Below are positions 51,426-60,219 of a stretch of 64,000 bases of DNA, piece by piece (position 1 is the first letter of the stretch; the number at the start of each line of letters is the position of its first letter). The translations under genes were made by a program, and so were the position numbers. The notes beneath the pieces were generated by a model. The model was not told where the DNA came from and searched no databases. It was given only the letters and a program-made list of their open reading frames with translations. Source of the stretch: JAABVD01 sp965204545 (GTDB lineage: Bacteria > Verrucomicrobiota > Verrucomicrobiia > Opitutales > UBA2995); NCBI GenBank assembly GCA_965204545.1, contig CBDBFA010000003.1, positions 1 through 64,000 on the forward strand. Reading direction: 5' to 3'.

Positions 51426-53453
51426 ATGGACCATTATTGCGCTTCAAGATTTGTCACCATCCGCCGAAAGACCAGGGAGGTCAAAGTGGGAAATGTGGGC
51501 GTTGGGGCCGATAACCCCATCCGGGTCCAGTCCATGACGACAACCCCGACCCTGGACATCGAGGCAACCGTATCCCAAGCCCGCGCCCTTATCGAAGCGG
51601 GCTGCGAAATTGTGCGCATTACGGCGCCAAACAGGCAAAGCGCTCAGGCCTTGAGTGAAATCCGCAAGCGATTGGATGAGGATAAACTGCACGTCCCGCT
51701 GGTTGCCGACATACATTTTCTTCCCTCCGCCGCCATGGAAGCGGTTGAACATGTGGAAAAGGTCAGGGTAAATCCTGGCAACTACGCCGATAAGAAGAAG
51801 TTTCTCATCAGGGAGTACTCCGACGCCCAATACGAGGAGGAGTTGGATCGGCTCTACGAGGCATTTTCTCCCCTGGTACTGAGGTGCAGGGAACTGGGAA
51901 GATCCATGAGAATCGGCACTAACCACGGATCGCTTTCCGACCGCATCATGAATCGCTTCGGCGACACACCCCTTGGCATGGCGGAATCGGCCCTGGAATT
52001 TATCCGGATCGCGGAGAGCCACGGTTATAAGGAAATCATCCTTTCCATGAAAGCCAGCAACCCGAAGGTCATGATTCAGGCTTACCGGCTCACGGTAAAA
52101 TTGATGGTGGCGGAAAACATGCATTATCCTCTACACCTGGGAGTAACCGAGGCGGGAGATGGTGAAGACGGCCGGATCAAAAGCGCTATCGGAATAGGGA
52201 GTTTATTGATGGATGGCCTAGGGGATACCATACGCGTGTCCCTTACCGAAGACCCCATCTACGAAATACCGGTAGCCCAAGCCCTCGCCGACAAAGTATC
52301 CTCACAATGGGTAAGCGAAGGAACGTCACCATCCGGAGTGGAAGGGGAAAATCTGGATCCCTTTCAATTTTCCCGCAGGGAAATCGAACCGATTAACCTT
52401 CCCGGTTGCTGGACCATGGATTCCCAGACTCCACCTCGGGTCTTTTCCGTGAATCCCGCGTCAGATTACTCCCCTCCACAAGAGGGTTTCCCCGGGGGCA
52501 TGAAAGCGGAAAATGCCGTAGAGGGCTGGAACGTCAAATTGGACGATTTTTCCGAGTTGGAGCCTTTTTTACGCCAAATAAAGCGCCGACCCTTCGGAAG
52601 CGTTCCCCTCCTCGCGGAAGTCGGCCCAGGCTTGGCATCGGGTTGGTGGTTGACCGAAGTGGACCATCCGAGTTCTCCGGTGGTCTTTGTTCTCCGCTTG
52701 GAAGACCTTTCCCCCGATTCCCTCCGATCCTGGTTTGCATGGTCAGAAGCCCAAGGACTTCCCCTCGCCCTGGGAACCCACCCCAAGGAACTCAGAGCGC
52801 TTGGTCCCTCCTTTTCCGAACTGAATTGGGGCAATAAGATCTTCTACCTTCATGGACGCAGTTGGCCCGGTCATGTTCTGGGGCAGTACCGGGCTCTGGC
52901 CGCAACCCTGGAAAGCCTTGGAATCAAGGCCTCCATTTGGATTCGCAATAAGGGAAACTTTTATTTGGAGGAGAGTCCCGGCTTTCTCAACGACCTATTG
53001 GAGGCATCCCTGTTGTCGGGCAGCCTGCTTTGTGACGGAATCGGAGATTTCATCAGCGTTGAGTCCGTCGCCCATACGCCCAAGGCAGTCGGACTGGCTT
53101 ACAATGTTTTGCAGGGGGCCGGGTCCCGCATTTCAAAAACCGAATACGTGGCTTGCCCCAGTTGCGGGCGCACCTTGTTCGACCTGCAAACCACCACCCA
53201 AAAAATCAGGGAACACACCGGACATTTGAAAGGGTTGAAGATCGCGGTAATGGGATGCATCGTAAATGGACCTGGAGAAATGGCCGATGCCGATTTCGGC
53301 TACGTCGGCGGGGCTCGCGGCAAAGTCAATTTATACGTTGGTAAAGACTGCGTAGAATACCAAGTGCCGGAGGAAAAGGCGGTGGAACGGCTTATCGACC
53401 TCATCACAAGGGAAGGAAAATGGACGGAAGCGCCCGCAAAAGCCGCAGGGTGA
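51426..53453 (+). CDS. ispG: (E)-4-hydroxy-3-methylbut-2-enyl diphosphate synthase, long three-domain form
   Basis: 675 residues against about 370-400 for E. coli IspG. The TIM barrel covers about residues 1-290 (VQSMTTTPTLDIEATVSQAR, VPLVADIHFLPSAAMEAVEH, VRVNPGNYADKKK). A large insert of about 270 residues follows, as in the enzymes of Chlamydia, Bacteroidetes and plants. The C-terminal part holds the [4Fe-4S] ligands Cys577, Cys580 (CPSC) and Cys611 with Glu618 (MGCIVNGPGE). The insert has no clear catalytic motif. The enzyme makes HMBPP in the MEP pathway; the same operon has dxr. Start ATG 51426 follows rseP by 3 bp. Confidence 0.96.
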   Translation: MDHYCASRFVTIRRKTREVKVGNVGVGADNPIRVQSMTTTPTLDIEATVSQARALIEAGCEIVRITAPNRQSAQALSEIRKRLDEDKLHVPLVADIHFLPSAAMEAVEHVEKVRVNPGNYADKKKFLIREYSDAQYEEELDRLYEAFSPLVLRCRELGRSMRIGTNHGSLSDRIMNRFGDTPLGMAESALEFIRIAESHGYKEIILSMKASNPKVMIQAYRLTVKLMVAENMHYPLHLGVTEAGDGEDGRIKSAIGIGSLLMDGLGDTIRVSLTEDPIYEIPVAQALADKVSSQWVSEGTSPSGVEGENLDPFQFSRREIEPINLPGCWTMDSQTPPRVFSVNPASDYSPPQEGFPGGMKAENAVEGWNVKLDDFSELEPFLRQIKRRPFGSVPLLAEVGPGLASGWWLTEVDHPSSPVVFVLRLEDLSPDSLRSWFAWSEAQGLPLALGTHPKELRALGPSFSELNWGNKIFYLHGRSWPGHVLGQYRALAATLESLGIKASIWIRNKGNFYLEESPGFLNDLLEASLLSGSLLCDGIGDFISVESVAHTPKAVGLAYNVLQGAGSRISKTEYVACPSCGRTLFDLQTTTQKIREHTGHLKGLKIAVMGCIVNGPGEMADADFGYVGGARGKVNLYVGKDCVEYQVPEEKAVERLIDLITREGKWTEAPAKAAG

Positions 53454-53522
53454 AAGGTTGCGCGCCCGGTATTCTTTTGACTTTTTCCTGGCCAATTGGC
53501 AGGCCGTCCATTCCGTAGTGCC

Positions 53523-54260
53523 ATGAATGGATCAGAGGACCTGGAAAGACCCGATGGAAGATCTCCCGATCAACTGAGGGAAGTAAGTTTCAAAAAAAAT
53601 ATTGCCCCCAACGCAACCGGTTCGGCGCTTTGTTCTTTCGGCAATACCAGCGTAATTTGCGCGGCCACGATAACTAACGGTGTTCCGCGTTGGATGCGGG
53701 AAAAGGGCTCCTCCAAGGGTTGGGCCACGGCCGAATACTCCATGTTGCCCTACTCTACCCTGGAGCGCAAGAGACGCGAGGTCTCCAGGGGAAAGCCGGA
53801 GGGAAGAACGGTGGAAATCCAAAGACTGATCGGACGGTCCATCCGGGCGGTGCTGGACTTGGAGAAACTGGGAGAGCGCACCTTGTGGGTGGATTGCGAC
53901 GTGCTCCGAGCCGATGGAGGGACGCGGACCGCATCCATTACCGGCGCCTACCTGGCTTGCAAACTGGCGGTGGAGAAACTGCTCTCCGAGAATGTGATTG
54001 AAGAGAATCCTTTTACAGACTCCATCTCTGCTGTTTCGGTGGGGATTTACAAGGGTTGGGAAATCCTGGATCTCAACTATCCCGAGGACCGCGACGCCTC
54101 GGTCGACTTCAATGTGGTCATGACCGGGGCCGGACATTACGTGGAAGTACAAGGAAGCGGAGAGGAAGCCATCTTCACCGAGGAACAGCTCCGGAAACTG
54201 CTGGACTTGGCCAAAGCGGGTTGCCAAAGCCTGACCCGACTCCAAGCCGAGGCCCTCTGA
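53523..54260 (+). CDS. rph: Ribonuclease PH
   Basis: 245 residues from the ATG at 53523; an upstream TTG (53496) is less likely. Phosphorolytic 3'-5' exoribonuclease that trims tRNA precursors. Family text is complete: RPDGRSPDQLREVSFKKNIA, SALCSFGNTSVICAAT, WMREKGSSKGWATAEYSMLP (the RNase PH phosphate and RNA-binding region), IQRLIGRSIRAVLDL, WVDCDVLRADGGTRTASITG and the C-terminal VEVQGSGEEAIFTEEQL. It begins 69 bp after ispG and is likely in the same unit; plsC follows 22 bp on. Confidence 0.96.
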   Translation: MNGSEDLERPDGRSPDQLREVSFKKNIAPNATGSALCSFGNTSVICAATITNGVPRWMREKGSSKGWATAEYSMLPYSTLERKRREVSRGKPEGRTVEIQRLIGRSIRAVLDLEKLGERTLWVDCDVLRADGGTRTASITGAYLACKLAVEKLLSENVIEENPFTDSISAVSVGIYKGWEILDLNYPEDRDASVDFNVVMTGAGHYVEVQGSGEEAIFTEEQLRKLLDLAKAGCQSLTRLQAEAL

Positions 54261-54282
54261 GGCCACCCACCCCGTTGAACGC

Positions 54283-55068
54283 ATGCGTTTTCAATTGGAT
54301 TTCCCCGTCATTGTAGACCGTTACAGGTCTCCCGACACCCATCCAGGCTGGTTCCCCAGGCGCTTTCCATCCTTGGCCTATTACCTGAAAATCCTTCCCA
54401 TCGTATGCAAAGCTTCCAGTTTGGCGAAACGCGGTCTTTACGACGATCCGGCCTGGTGCCGGTCGAGCTATGATATTTTCCAGGCCATCGAAGGGGTAGG
54501 AACGAAATGCTCCATCCATAATTTAAAGGCAGTAACCGAATTGACTGCGCCTTTTGTCGTAGTAGGCAATCACATGAGCACCCTGGAAACCTTCCTCCTT
54601 CCCTACCTCATTTGTCCCCACCGCAAGTTTACTTATATCGTCAAGGAATCCCTCATCCGTTACCCCATTTTCAAACACATCATGATTTCCCGCAACCCCA
54701 TCGTGGTGGGGAGGCGGAGTGCGAAGGAGGACTTCGTGCAGGTGATGAAAGAAGGAACCAAACGGATCGAGGCCGGCTATTCGGTAGCGGTATTTCCGCA
54801 AACCACCCGCATGACGAAATTCGACCCGGCCGGGTTCAACTCCATCGGGGTAAAATTGGCCAGACGGGCTGGAGTCCCCATCGTGCCTCTGGCCCTGAAA
54901 ACAGATGCCTGGGGAACCTCCAAATGGTTAAAGGATTTTGGGAGAGTTCGACCCCGGCTCGATGTCCACCTCGCTTTCGGAACTCCATCCTCCATAACAT
55001 CAACCGGCCGGGAAGAACAAAAAATCATCATCTCCCACATCAAAGAAAACCTTGGCAAATGGAGCTGA
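54283..55068 (+). CDS. 1-acylglycerol-3-phosphate acyltransferase-like protein (PlsC family)
   Basis: 261 residues with the PlsC plan. Motif I reads NHMSTLETF, i.e. H-x4-E where acyltransferases have H-x4-D. Motif III reads VFPQTTRM in place of FPEGTRS, and motif IV VPIVPLALKTDAWG is normal. A conservative Asp-to-Glu change in the catalytic dyad may keep or change activity. It would add an acyl chain in phospholipid synthesis, in line with cdsA upstream. An N-terminal hydrophobic part is weak. It ends 7 bp before a GGGGTCAAACG palindrome. Confidence 0.85.
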   Translation: MRFQLDFPVIVDRYRSPDTHPGWFPRRFPSLAYYLKILPIVCKASSLAKRGLYDDPAWCRSSYDIFQAIEGVGTKCSIHNLKAVTELTAPFVVVGNHMSTLETFLLPYLICPHRKFTYIVKESLIRYPIFKHIMISRNPIVVGRRSAKEDFVQVMKEGTKRIEAGYSVAVFPQTTRMTKFDPAGFNSIGVKLARRAGVPIVPLALKTDAWGTSKWLKDFGRVRPRLDVHLAFGTPSSITSTGREEQKIIISHIKENLGKWS

Positions 55069-55075
55069 AGGGACT

Positions 55076-55179
55076 AAAAAAGGGGTCAAACGCAAAATGT
55101 TAAAATCGTCATCTAGTTTCACCTGAAAGACTGAAGCGAACCAATCAGATTTTAACATTTTGCGTTTGACCCCTTTTTT
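55076..55179. repeat. GGGGTCAAACG palindrome, 104 bp, copy 1
   Basis: A perfect inverted repeat of 32 bp: AAAAAAGGGGTCAAACGCAA AATGTTAAAATC at 55076-55107 and its exact reverse complement at 55148-55179, with a 40-base loop (TTTCACCTGAAAGACTGAAG in its middle). The same element, with four loop changes, lies at 56694-56797 in the same orientation. The flanks GACT and GCT are also shared, so the unit may be slightly longer. The long stem ending in a T-run on each strand should end transcription in both directions. Confidence 0.92.
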
Positions 55180-55237
55180 GCTCTATTGTGTTACCTTCCA
55201 ATTCACAAATGGCGCAAAAGTCGCCAAGCTTTTCCCC

Positions 55238-56695
55238 ATGAAATTAGCAACACTGCTCCCAAAGGCCTCGCTCCCGTTCTTCATCGCATCTTGTTCCGCC
55301 TTTCCCGGCCTGGCATCTGCGACCGAGGATGAACTGCCGCCCCCGCTGACCGATCCGATTCCTCAAAAAATAAAGAAGAGCGAGATAACGGTCGGGGTTA
55401 TGGACCGATTTCAAATGCCCCGGACAAAAGACGCCCGCAACGGCGGCTCCCCGACCAATGCTTTTGCCCGCATTCAATACCTCAAGCCGGTTGGCGATGG
55501 CTCGGGTCGCGTGGCCATCTGTGATCTCAGGGGGCAGTTATACCTGGCAAATCCAAAGGATGGATCGGTTCAACTGTACTTGGATCACAACACCTATCCC
55601 ATTGCCTTTGATGCATCCATGATGCCCAACGAAACGGGTTTGCTGGGTTTTGCCTTTCACCCGCAATTTTCCGAAGCGGGAAAACCCGGTTACGGCAAAT
55701 TCTATACTGGCATCAGCGCAAGGTCAGGATCCGGAGAGGCTGATTACCTGAAGGACGACGCTGCCAGCCATGAAAGCGTAATCGTGGAATGGACCGCAAA
55801 CAACCCGGCGGCAGTTCCGTTTGAGGGCACTCACAGGGAGGTGTTTCGCATAGGGCAATTTGCCCCCAATCACAGCATGGGCACCCTCGCCTTCAATCCG
55901 GCGGCAAAACCTGGATCGGCGGACTATGGAAATTTGTATTTCTGCCTGGGAGATGGTGGTTCGGCTTTCGATCCCAAGGACTACGGCCAATCCCTGCAAA
56001 GCCCTCACGGCGCCATTCTCAGGATCAATCCGCTCCGGAGATCGGGAGGTCGCGCTTACGGCATCCCCGAGGACAATCCTTTCATTGGCCGCTCGGGTGT
56101 CGCCCCGGAAATTTGGGTTTATGGATTGAGACACCCCCAACATTTTTCCTGGGACAAGTCAGGTCGCATGTTTATCGCGGATATCGGACAGAACCAGGTT
56201 GAAGAGGTAAACGTAGGGGTTTCCGGCGCCAATTATGGCTGGCGTCTGCGAGAAGGCACATTTTCCACCGGGTTCGATGTCCCCGGTTTAACGGTGGGTC
56301 CGGTCTACGATCTTCCACCTCAGGAATCTCAAAACTTCACCGATCCTGTCGCCCAATACGACCATGACGAGGGGAGAGCCATAGGCAGCGGTTATGTTTA
56401 TGAAGGGACCGGAATCGAGGGTTTGAAAGGTAAATACATCTTTGCCGATATTGTGCTGGGGCGGCTGTTTTACATTAACACGGACAACTTGCAGCCCGGA
56501 AAGCCGACCGAAATTCGGGAGTTGAGGCTGTCAATCGAAGGCGAGGAGCAAGACCTGATAGACCTGGTCGGTTACCCGAATACCTACCGGCCGGGCCCGC
56601 GAGCCGACGTTCGCCTGGGCGTAGATGAGTCCGGCGAGTTGTACCTGTTGAGCAAAGGCGACGGCCGGGTACGACAGCTCGTACCGGTAGACTAA
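55238..56695 (+). CDS. PQQ-dependent sugar dehydrogenase (Gdh/YliI-like), secreted
   Basis: 485 residues from the ATG at 55238 (MKLATLLPKASLPFFIASCS, signal peptide, possibly a lipoprotein around Cys19). The six-bladed propeller text of soluble aldose dehydrogenases is seen: ETGLLGFAFHPQF, FAPNHSMGTLAFNP, GLRHPQHFSWDKSGRMFIAD, IGQNQVEEVNVG and YIFADIVLGRLF. These make the PQQ and calcium site; the expected His is in AFHPQF and the Arg in GLRHP. It oxidises aldoses to lactones outside the cytoplasm. The gene is flanked at both ends, at 58 bp and 0 bp, by near-identical palindromic elements; the TAA stop overlaps the A-run of the right one. Confidence 0.9.
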   Translation: MKLATLLPKASLPFFIASCSAFPGLASATEDELPPPLTDPIPQKIKKSEITVGVMDRFQMPRTKDARNGGSPTNAFARIQYLKPVGDGSGRVAICDLRGQLYLANPKDGSVQLYLDHNTYPIAFDASMMPNETGLLGFAFHPQFSEAGKPGYGKFYTGISARSGSGEADYLKDDAASHESVIVEWTANNPAAVPFEGTHREVFRIGQFAPNHSMGTLAFNPAAKPGSADYGNLYFCLGDGGSAFDPKDYGQSLQSPHGAILRINPLRRSGGRAYGIPEDNPFIGRSGVAPEIWVYGLRHPQHFSWDKSGRMFIADIGQNQVEEVNVGVSGANYGWRLREGTFSTGFDVPGLTVGPVYDLPPQESQNFTDPVAQYDHDEGRAIGSGYVYEGTGIEGLKGKYIFADIVLGRLFYINTDNLQPGKPTEIRELRLSIEGEEQDLIDLVGYPNTYRPGPRADVRLGVDESGELYLLSKGDGRVRQLVPVD

Positions 56696-56797
56696 AAAAG
56701 GGGTCAAACGCAAAATGTTAAAATCGTCACCTAGTTTCACCTGAAAGACGGAAGCGAACTAATCAGATTTTAACATTTTGCGTTTGACCCCTTTTTT
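56694..56797. repeat. GGGGTCAAACG palindrome, 104 bp, copy 2
   Basis: Identical 32-bp arms to the copy at 55076 (56694-56725 and 56766-56797), with loop differences at only four sites. It starts inside the TAA stop of the PQQ dehydrogenase and ends 3 bp before the stop of the convergent PVC dehydrogenase, so it is the whole spacer between two convergent genes and a probable two-way terminator. Confidence 0.92.
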
Positions 56798-56800
56798 GCT

Positions 56801-59149
56801 TTAAATACCCCCCTCCGGATTAAATTTGGCTGTGGAGCCTTCGGGGGCGGAGAGTTCGACTTGCAGGCCGGTATTCCCCCGCTTGGAGCGATCGATGCGG
56901 AAGGTCAGCGTCCTCCGGCCTTTTGCCAGGGAAAGCGTTCCAGCGGGATCGGAAACGGCTTGTCCGTCGACCGACAACCGCAGGCCCTTTAACTGATTGA
57001 TCCGCAGCCGGACTTCGCCATCGGTCAACATTTCCACAAAACCACGAACGTGGACTATGTCTCCCTGATCGAATTCGCTGGAGGGCAACTCTCCGCTAAC
57101 CAGGCTATAGGCCGGCAACCAGGCAGCCGGATCTGTTGGAGGAATTACGCCATTGGCGGGAGCAATTCTCCACTTGCGAATATAGGGGCGCTCATCGTTG
57201 GCAAAGGCGCCGGGATGACCTAGAACGGAAAGGAATTTGGACAAATCGAGAAACTCCTGGCGACTCTTCAACTGGTCGGCAAGTCCTGCCGGCATGAGTG
57301 ATGGCATGGAATTGCGACGGGCGATATCGGTTGTGGGCAGCCGGATTTCTTCACCGCCCAGGGCGGAATCCTGAATAATGACTTCCTGCTCATTTTCAAA
57401 GGCGATGACACCCATGCGTGTGGTCCCGTCCTTCAGGATAAAAAGCATGTTCTCGTAGCCCTCAGAAATTGAAACGTTGGGCTTGAGAATCGATTCCACC
57501 ATGTAGCTGGTGGCCGCGGCGGATCCAACGGCAACGAGGTTGGGGCCAATAGTCGGCCCAACCGAACCGATGCCATGGCAGGTCATACACGCCACTTCAC
57601 TCCGTCTGAAAATCCTCTCGCCACGGGCGGCATGGCCGCGGCGGTCCACCTCATTGGAAAGAGCATCAGGGTCTTCCCGCAGGAGTAGAGCGCTCAATGA
57701 CTCCGGGGTCTTTTCCAGAAAGACTACGTGAAGTCTCTTGGGAAGTTGCCCGGTCCGACGATGATAGGCGGCCACGGCGGACATCACCTTGGGATGAATC
57801 CTGACCCCGGCCAGGGCTGATGCCAAGTGGACATCACCTCTTCTTATTCGGGTAAAACGGCGAACCAGAGCCACTGGGTCCGCATGGCCGGGATCAGCGG
57901 CCAACAGGTTCGCCACAGCGAGCTTGGCATTGACCATGTCCGCCTCGACAAGACCGAGGACAGCCGAGTAGCGGGTCTCGATATTTCCATCGACAGCTAG
58001 CGCATTTAGTGCGTTCAGATACTTGGTTTGCTTCATTTGACCCAAGGCTATGGCCGCGGCAGAACGCACCTTGAAAGAACGACTGCCATCCTCCAGGACG
58101 GCCACCAAAGCGTCCCCCGCATTGCGGTATTGCCAGGCTCCCAGACTTGAGGCAACACCGGCCGCGATGTCGTCGTTGGGGTCGTACAGACGGTCGATCA
58201 GCCCGTAAAAATACCGGCCGGCTTTAAATTTTCCCTGACTCCCCAGTTTTTGGAGTTCGCTCAGAAGGGCGACCGCCACGGTTTCGGAAGCCTCCCCACC
58301 CCGGGCCAGGGCATTGACCAGTATCCGCACCAGCTTGGCGCTCGGAGTTGCCGAAAACCGGCGACTCACTTCATTGATTTCCTCAGACGGCGGATGGTCC
58401 GCTTTCAGGATGGCAAGAAGGCGTTTGTCGAGGCCGATGCCGGCCCACTGTTCCACAAAAACGCGGTGCTGAGGATCGCTGAAAACGAGAGCATTTTTCT
58501 CCAGAGCTGGAATGAAGTAGGGCTCCAGCGCGGTCATGGTCGATGGTATTGCCGCATCGATAAACCTGTCGCGGTCGTGGTTGAGGACGTTCAGGACGGC
58601 GGGCAAGGTTTCCGCTTGGGAAATGTAACCGGCGGAAAGGACCGCTTCCATGCGGGCGCCAGGAAAAGGATCGTCGGCCAGGTGAGCGATCATGCCCACG
58701 GGGTCGGAGAGTTGATCGTGCCAATAACGAATCACTCGGGCGGCAGCGGAACGCGCGTGACCGCTTTTGGACTGAATGACCTTGGCAAGTATGGCCTCGC
58801 TGGCGCGCTCCACATTTTGACAAGCCCACATGGCCTCGACCAGATGGTGATCGTATTCGGGGGCCTGGGGATCCAGGGAGTCCACCCACTTTTCCGCCGC
58901 GGCCTGTACGGCCTCGGGATTGCGCTCACTCAGTTCCTTGCGGGCCTGGTGACGGGTCCATGCCTCCGGGCGGCTCAACCGGGAAACCAGTGAGTCGATG
59001 GAGGCTCCCACCAGTTCCGGTTTTTCCGCCAGGGGACGGTCCTTGTAGGTAATTCGCCAGATACGGCCGTGCTCGTGGTCCCGGCGCGGATCGCGAAAGT
59101 CATGTTGAGCATGGTTGATAATGGAATTGTACCAGTCCGCCACGTACAC
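56801..59149 (-). CDS. PVC-type membrane-bound dehydrogenase, C-terminal part (HEAT repeats and cytochrome c)
   Basis: 782 residues without its own true start: MYVADWYNSIINHAQHDFRD is the mid-protein end of the PVC propeller domain. Then come HEAT repeats (about 60-480, many AAAIALGQMK-like segments) and a cytochrome c domain with the haem motif CMTCH near residue 525 (RRSEVACMTCHGIGSVGPTI), followed by a C-terminal beta domain with LRLSVDGQAVSD (PA14-like). It should continue the frame of 59175-60194: one extra base at 59185-59186 (GG on plus, CC in the gene) breaks KHPNFRPVDCKIGPDGA. Without it, the two halves make one protein of about 1,130 residues. Such proteins oxidise sugars in Planctomycetes and Verrucomicrobia. 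Confidence 0.88.
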   Translation of the reverse strand: MYVADWYNSIINHAQHDFRDPRRDHEHGRIWRITYKDRPLAEKPELVGASIDSLVSRLSRPEAWTRHQARKELSERNPEAVQAAAEKWVDSLDPQAPEYDHHLVEAMWACQNVERASEAILAKVIQSKSGHARSAAARVIRYWHDQLSDPVGMIAHLADDPFPGARMEAVLSAGYISQAETLPAVLNVLNHDRDRFIDAAIPSTMTALEPYFIPALEKNALVFSDPQHRVFVEQWAGIGLDKRLLAILKADHPPSEEINEVSRRFSATPSAKLVRILVNALARGGEASETVAVALLSELQKLGSQGKFKAGRYFYGLIDRLYDPNDDIAAGVASSLGAWQYRNAGDALVAVLEDGSRSFKVRSAAAIALGQMKQTKYLNALNALAVDGNIETRYSAVLGLVEADMVNAKLAVANLLAADPGHADPVALVRRFTRIRRGDVHLASALAGVRIHPKVMSAVAAYHRRTGQLPKRLHVVFLEKTPESLSALLLREDPDALSNEVDRRGHAARGERIFRRSEVACMTCHGIGSVGPTIGPNLVAVGSAAATSYMVESILKPNVSISEGYENMLFILKDGTTRMGVIAFENEQEVIIQDSALGGEEIRLPTTDIARRNSMPSLMPAGLADQLKSRQEFLDLSKFLSVLGHPGAFANDERPYIRKWRIAPANGVIPPTDPAAWLPAYSLVSGELPSSEFDQGDIVHVRGFVEMLTDGEVRLRINQLKGLRLSVDGQAVSDPAGTLSLAKGRRTLTFRIDRSKRGNTGLQVELSAPEGSTAKFNPEGGI

Positions 59150-59174
59150 TGCTCCATCCGGCCCGATCTTACAG

Positions 59175-60194
59175 TCAACCGGTCGGAAAGTTCGGGTGTT
59201 TGGATGTCATGAGGGGTTCGAGAACCTTTGCCGAGTAGCCGGCTCCGTCCTCGATAAATTCATATCGCACAATCGTCCGGCTCTTGAAGCGACAGGTCAG
59301 AAGCTGCCCCTGAATCTCGTCCGGCAAATGGGTTCCGGTAACCAGATCCCCACCGCATTGTTTTTCCGTGCTGATTAGAGGTGGAATGCGCGTATTCTCC
59401 TTGAAAGCGCCGGTGCCCGGAGAGAGGTACATGATACGCGGGTTGTTAACCATGAAAGATTGACCCCAGTAATCGAATACGTGGCCCCAGGGATTTCCGC
59501 CGGTGCCCTTACAGAAGACTTTCAGTTCTCCCGTGCGTGGATTGAACTGATAGACCCCGCCGTTGTAGTTTCGCACGATGCCGTGCTGTGTTTCCACCTG
59601 GGTGTGCAGGAAAATTCCTTCCTGGAAATATATCCATCCTCCCGGCCCCCGACGCCAAGCGCTGATCGAGTGGTGATTGTCCTCGATACCGAAACCGGTA
59701 AGGACCAGTTCCTTCACATCGGCAATGTCGTCTCCATCGGTGTCCTTTAAAAAATAGACATCTGGCGATTGACCCACGTAGCATCCGCCGTTGGCCAGCT
59801 CAATCCCGGTTGGCAGGTAGAGCCCATCCGCAAAGACGGTCGATTTGTCGGCAACCCCATCATTGTCCACGTCCTCCAAAATGATGATTTTATCGTTTGC
59901 GACATCCCCCGGTTTGATTTGCGGGTAAGCCCAGGAACAAGCTACCCAAAGACGACCGCGGGAATCCCAGACCATATGGATCGGATTGGCCAGCATGGGG
60001 TCGGCGGCAAACAGGTTTACCTCGTAACCGGGCAACAACTCAAAGTTTTCCAATTGGGAACCCGGATCGTGTTCATTCATCAAATCGAGGTTGGCGCCCC
60101 GCAAATTGCTTTCCTTGATACCGCCGGCGTTTTGGGCCGAGGCGGCGCCCAGGCCAAAAACCATAAGGAAAGAAACGATGAAAAACTCCTTCAC
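59175..60194 (-). CDS. PVC-type membrane-bound dehydrogenase, N-terminal propeller (frameshifted)
   Basis: From a GTG at 60194 the protein starts with a signal peptide (VKEFFIVSFLMVFGLGAASA). An upstream ATG at 60284 would overlap the GDSL-like gene and is less likely. The propeller domain is clear: ELLPGYEVNLFAADPMLANP, HMVWDSRGRLWVACSWAYPQ, KIIILEDVDNDGVADKSTVF, then GGDLVTGTHLPDEIQGQLLT. After KHPNF the frame meets a stop because of one extra base near 59185; the rest of the protein is in the next frame (56801-59149). The start lies 25 bp after the GDSL-like gene, so the ThuA, GDSL-like and dehydrogenase genes are one operon. Confidence 0.87.
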   Translation of the reverse strand: MKEFFIVSFLMVFGLGAASAQNAGGIKESNLRGANLDLMNEHDPGSQLENFELLPGYEVNLFAADPMLANPIHMVWDSRGRLWVACSWAYPQIKPGDVANDKIIILEDVDNDGVADKSTVFADGLYLPTGIELANGGCYVGQSPDVYFLKDTDGDDIADVKELVLTGFGIEDNHHSISAWRRGPGGWIYFQEGIFLHTQVETQHGIVRNYNGGVYQFNPRTGELKVFCKGTGGNPWGHVFDYWGQSFMVNNPRIMYLSPGTGAFKENTRIPPLISTEKQCGGDLVTGTHLPDEIQGQLLTCRFKSRTIVRYEFIEDGAGYSAKVLEPLMTSKHPNFPTG

Positions 60195-60219
60195 GGGAAA
60201 ACAGGTTTGGGGAACCACA

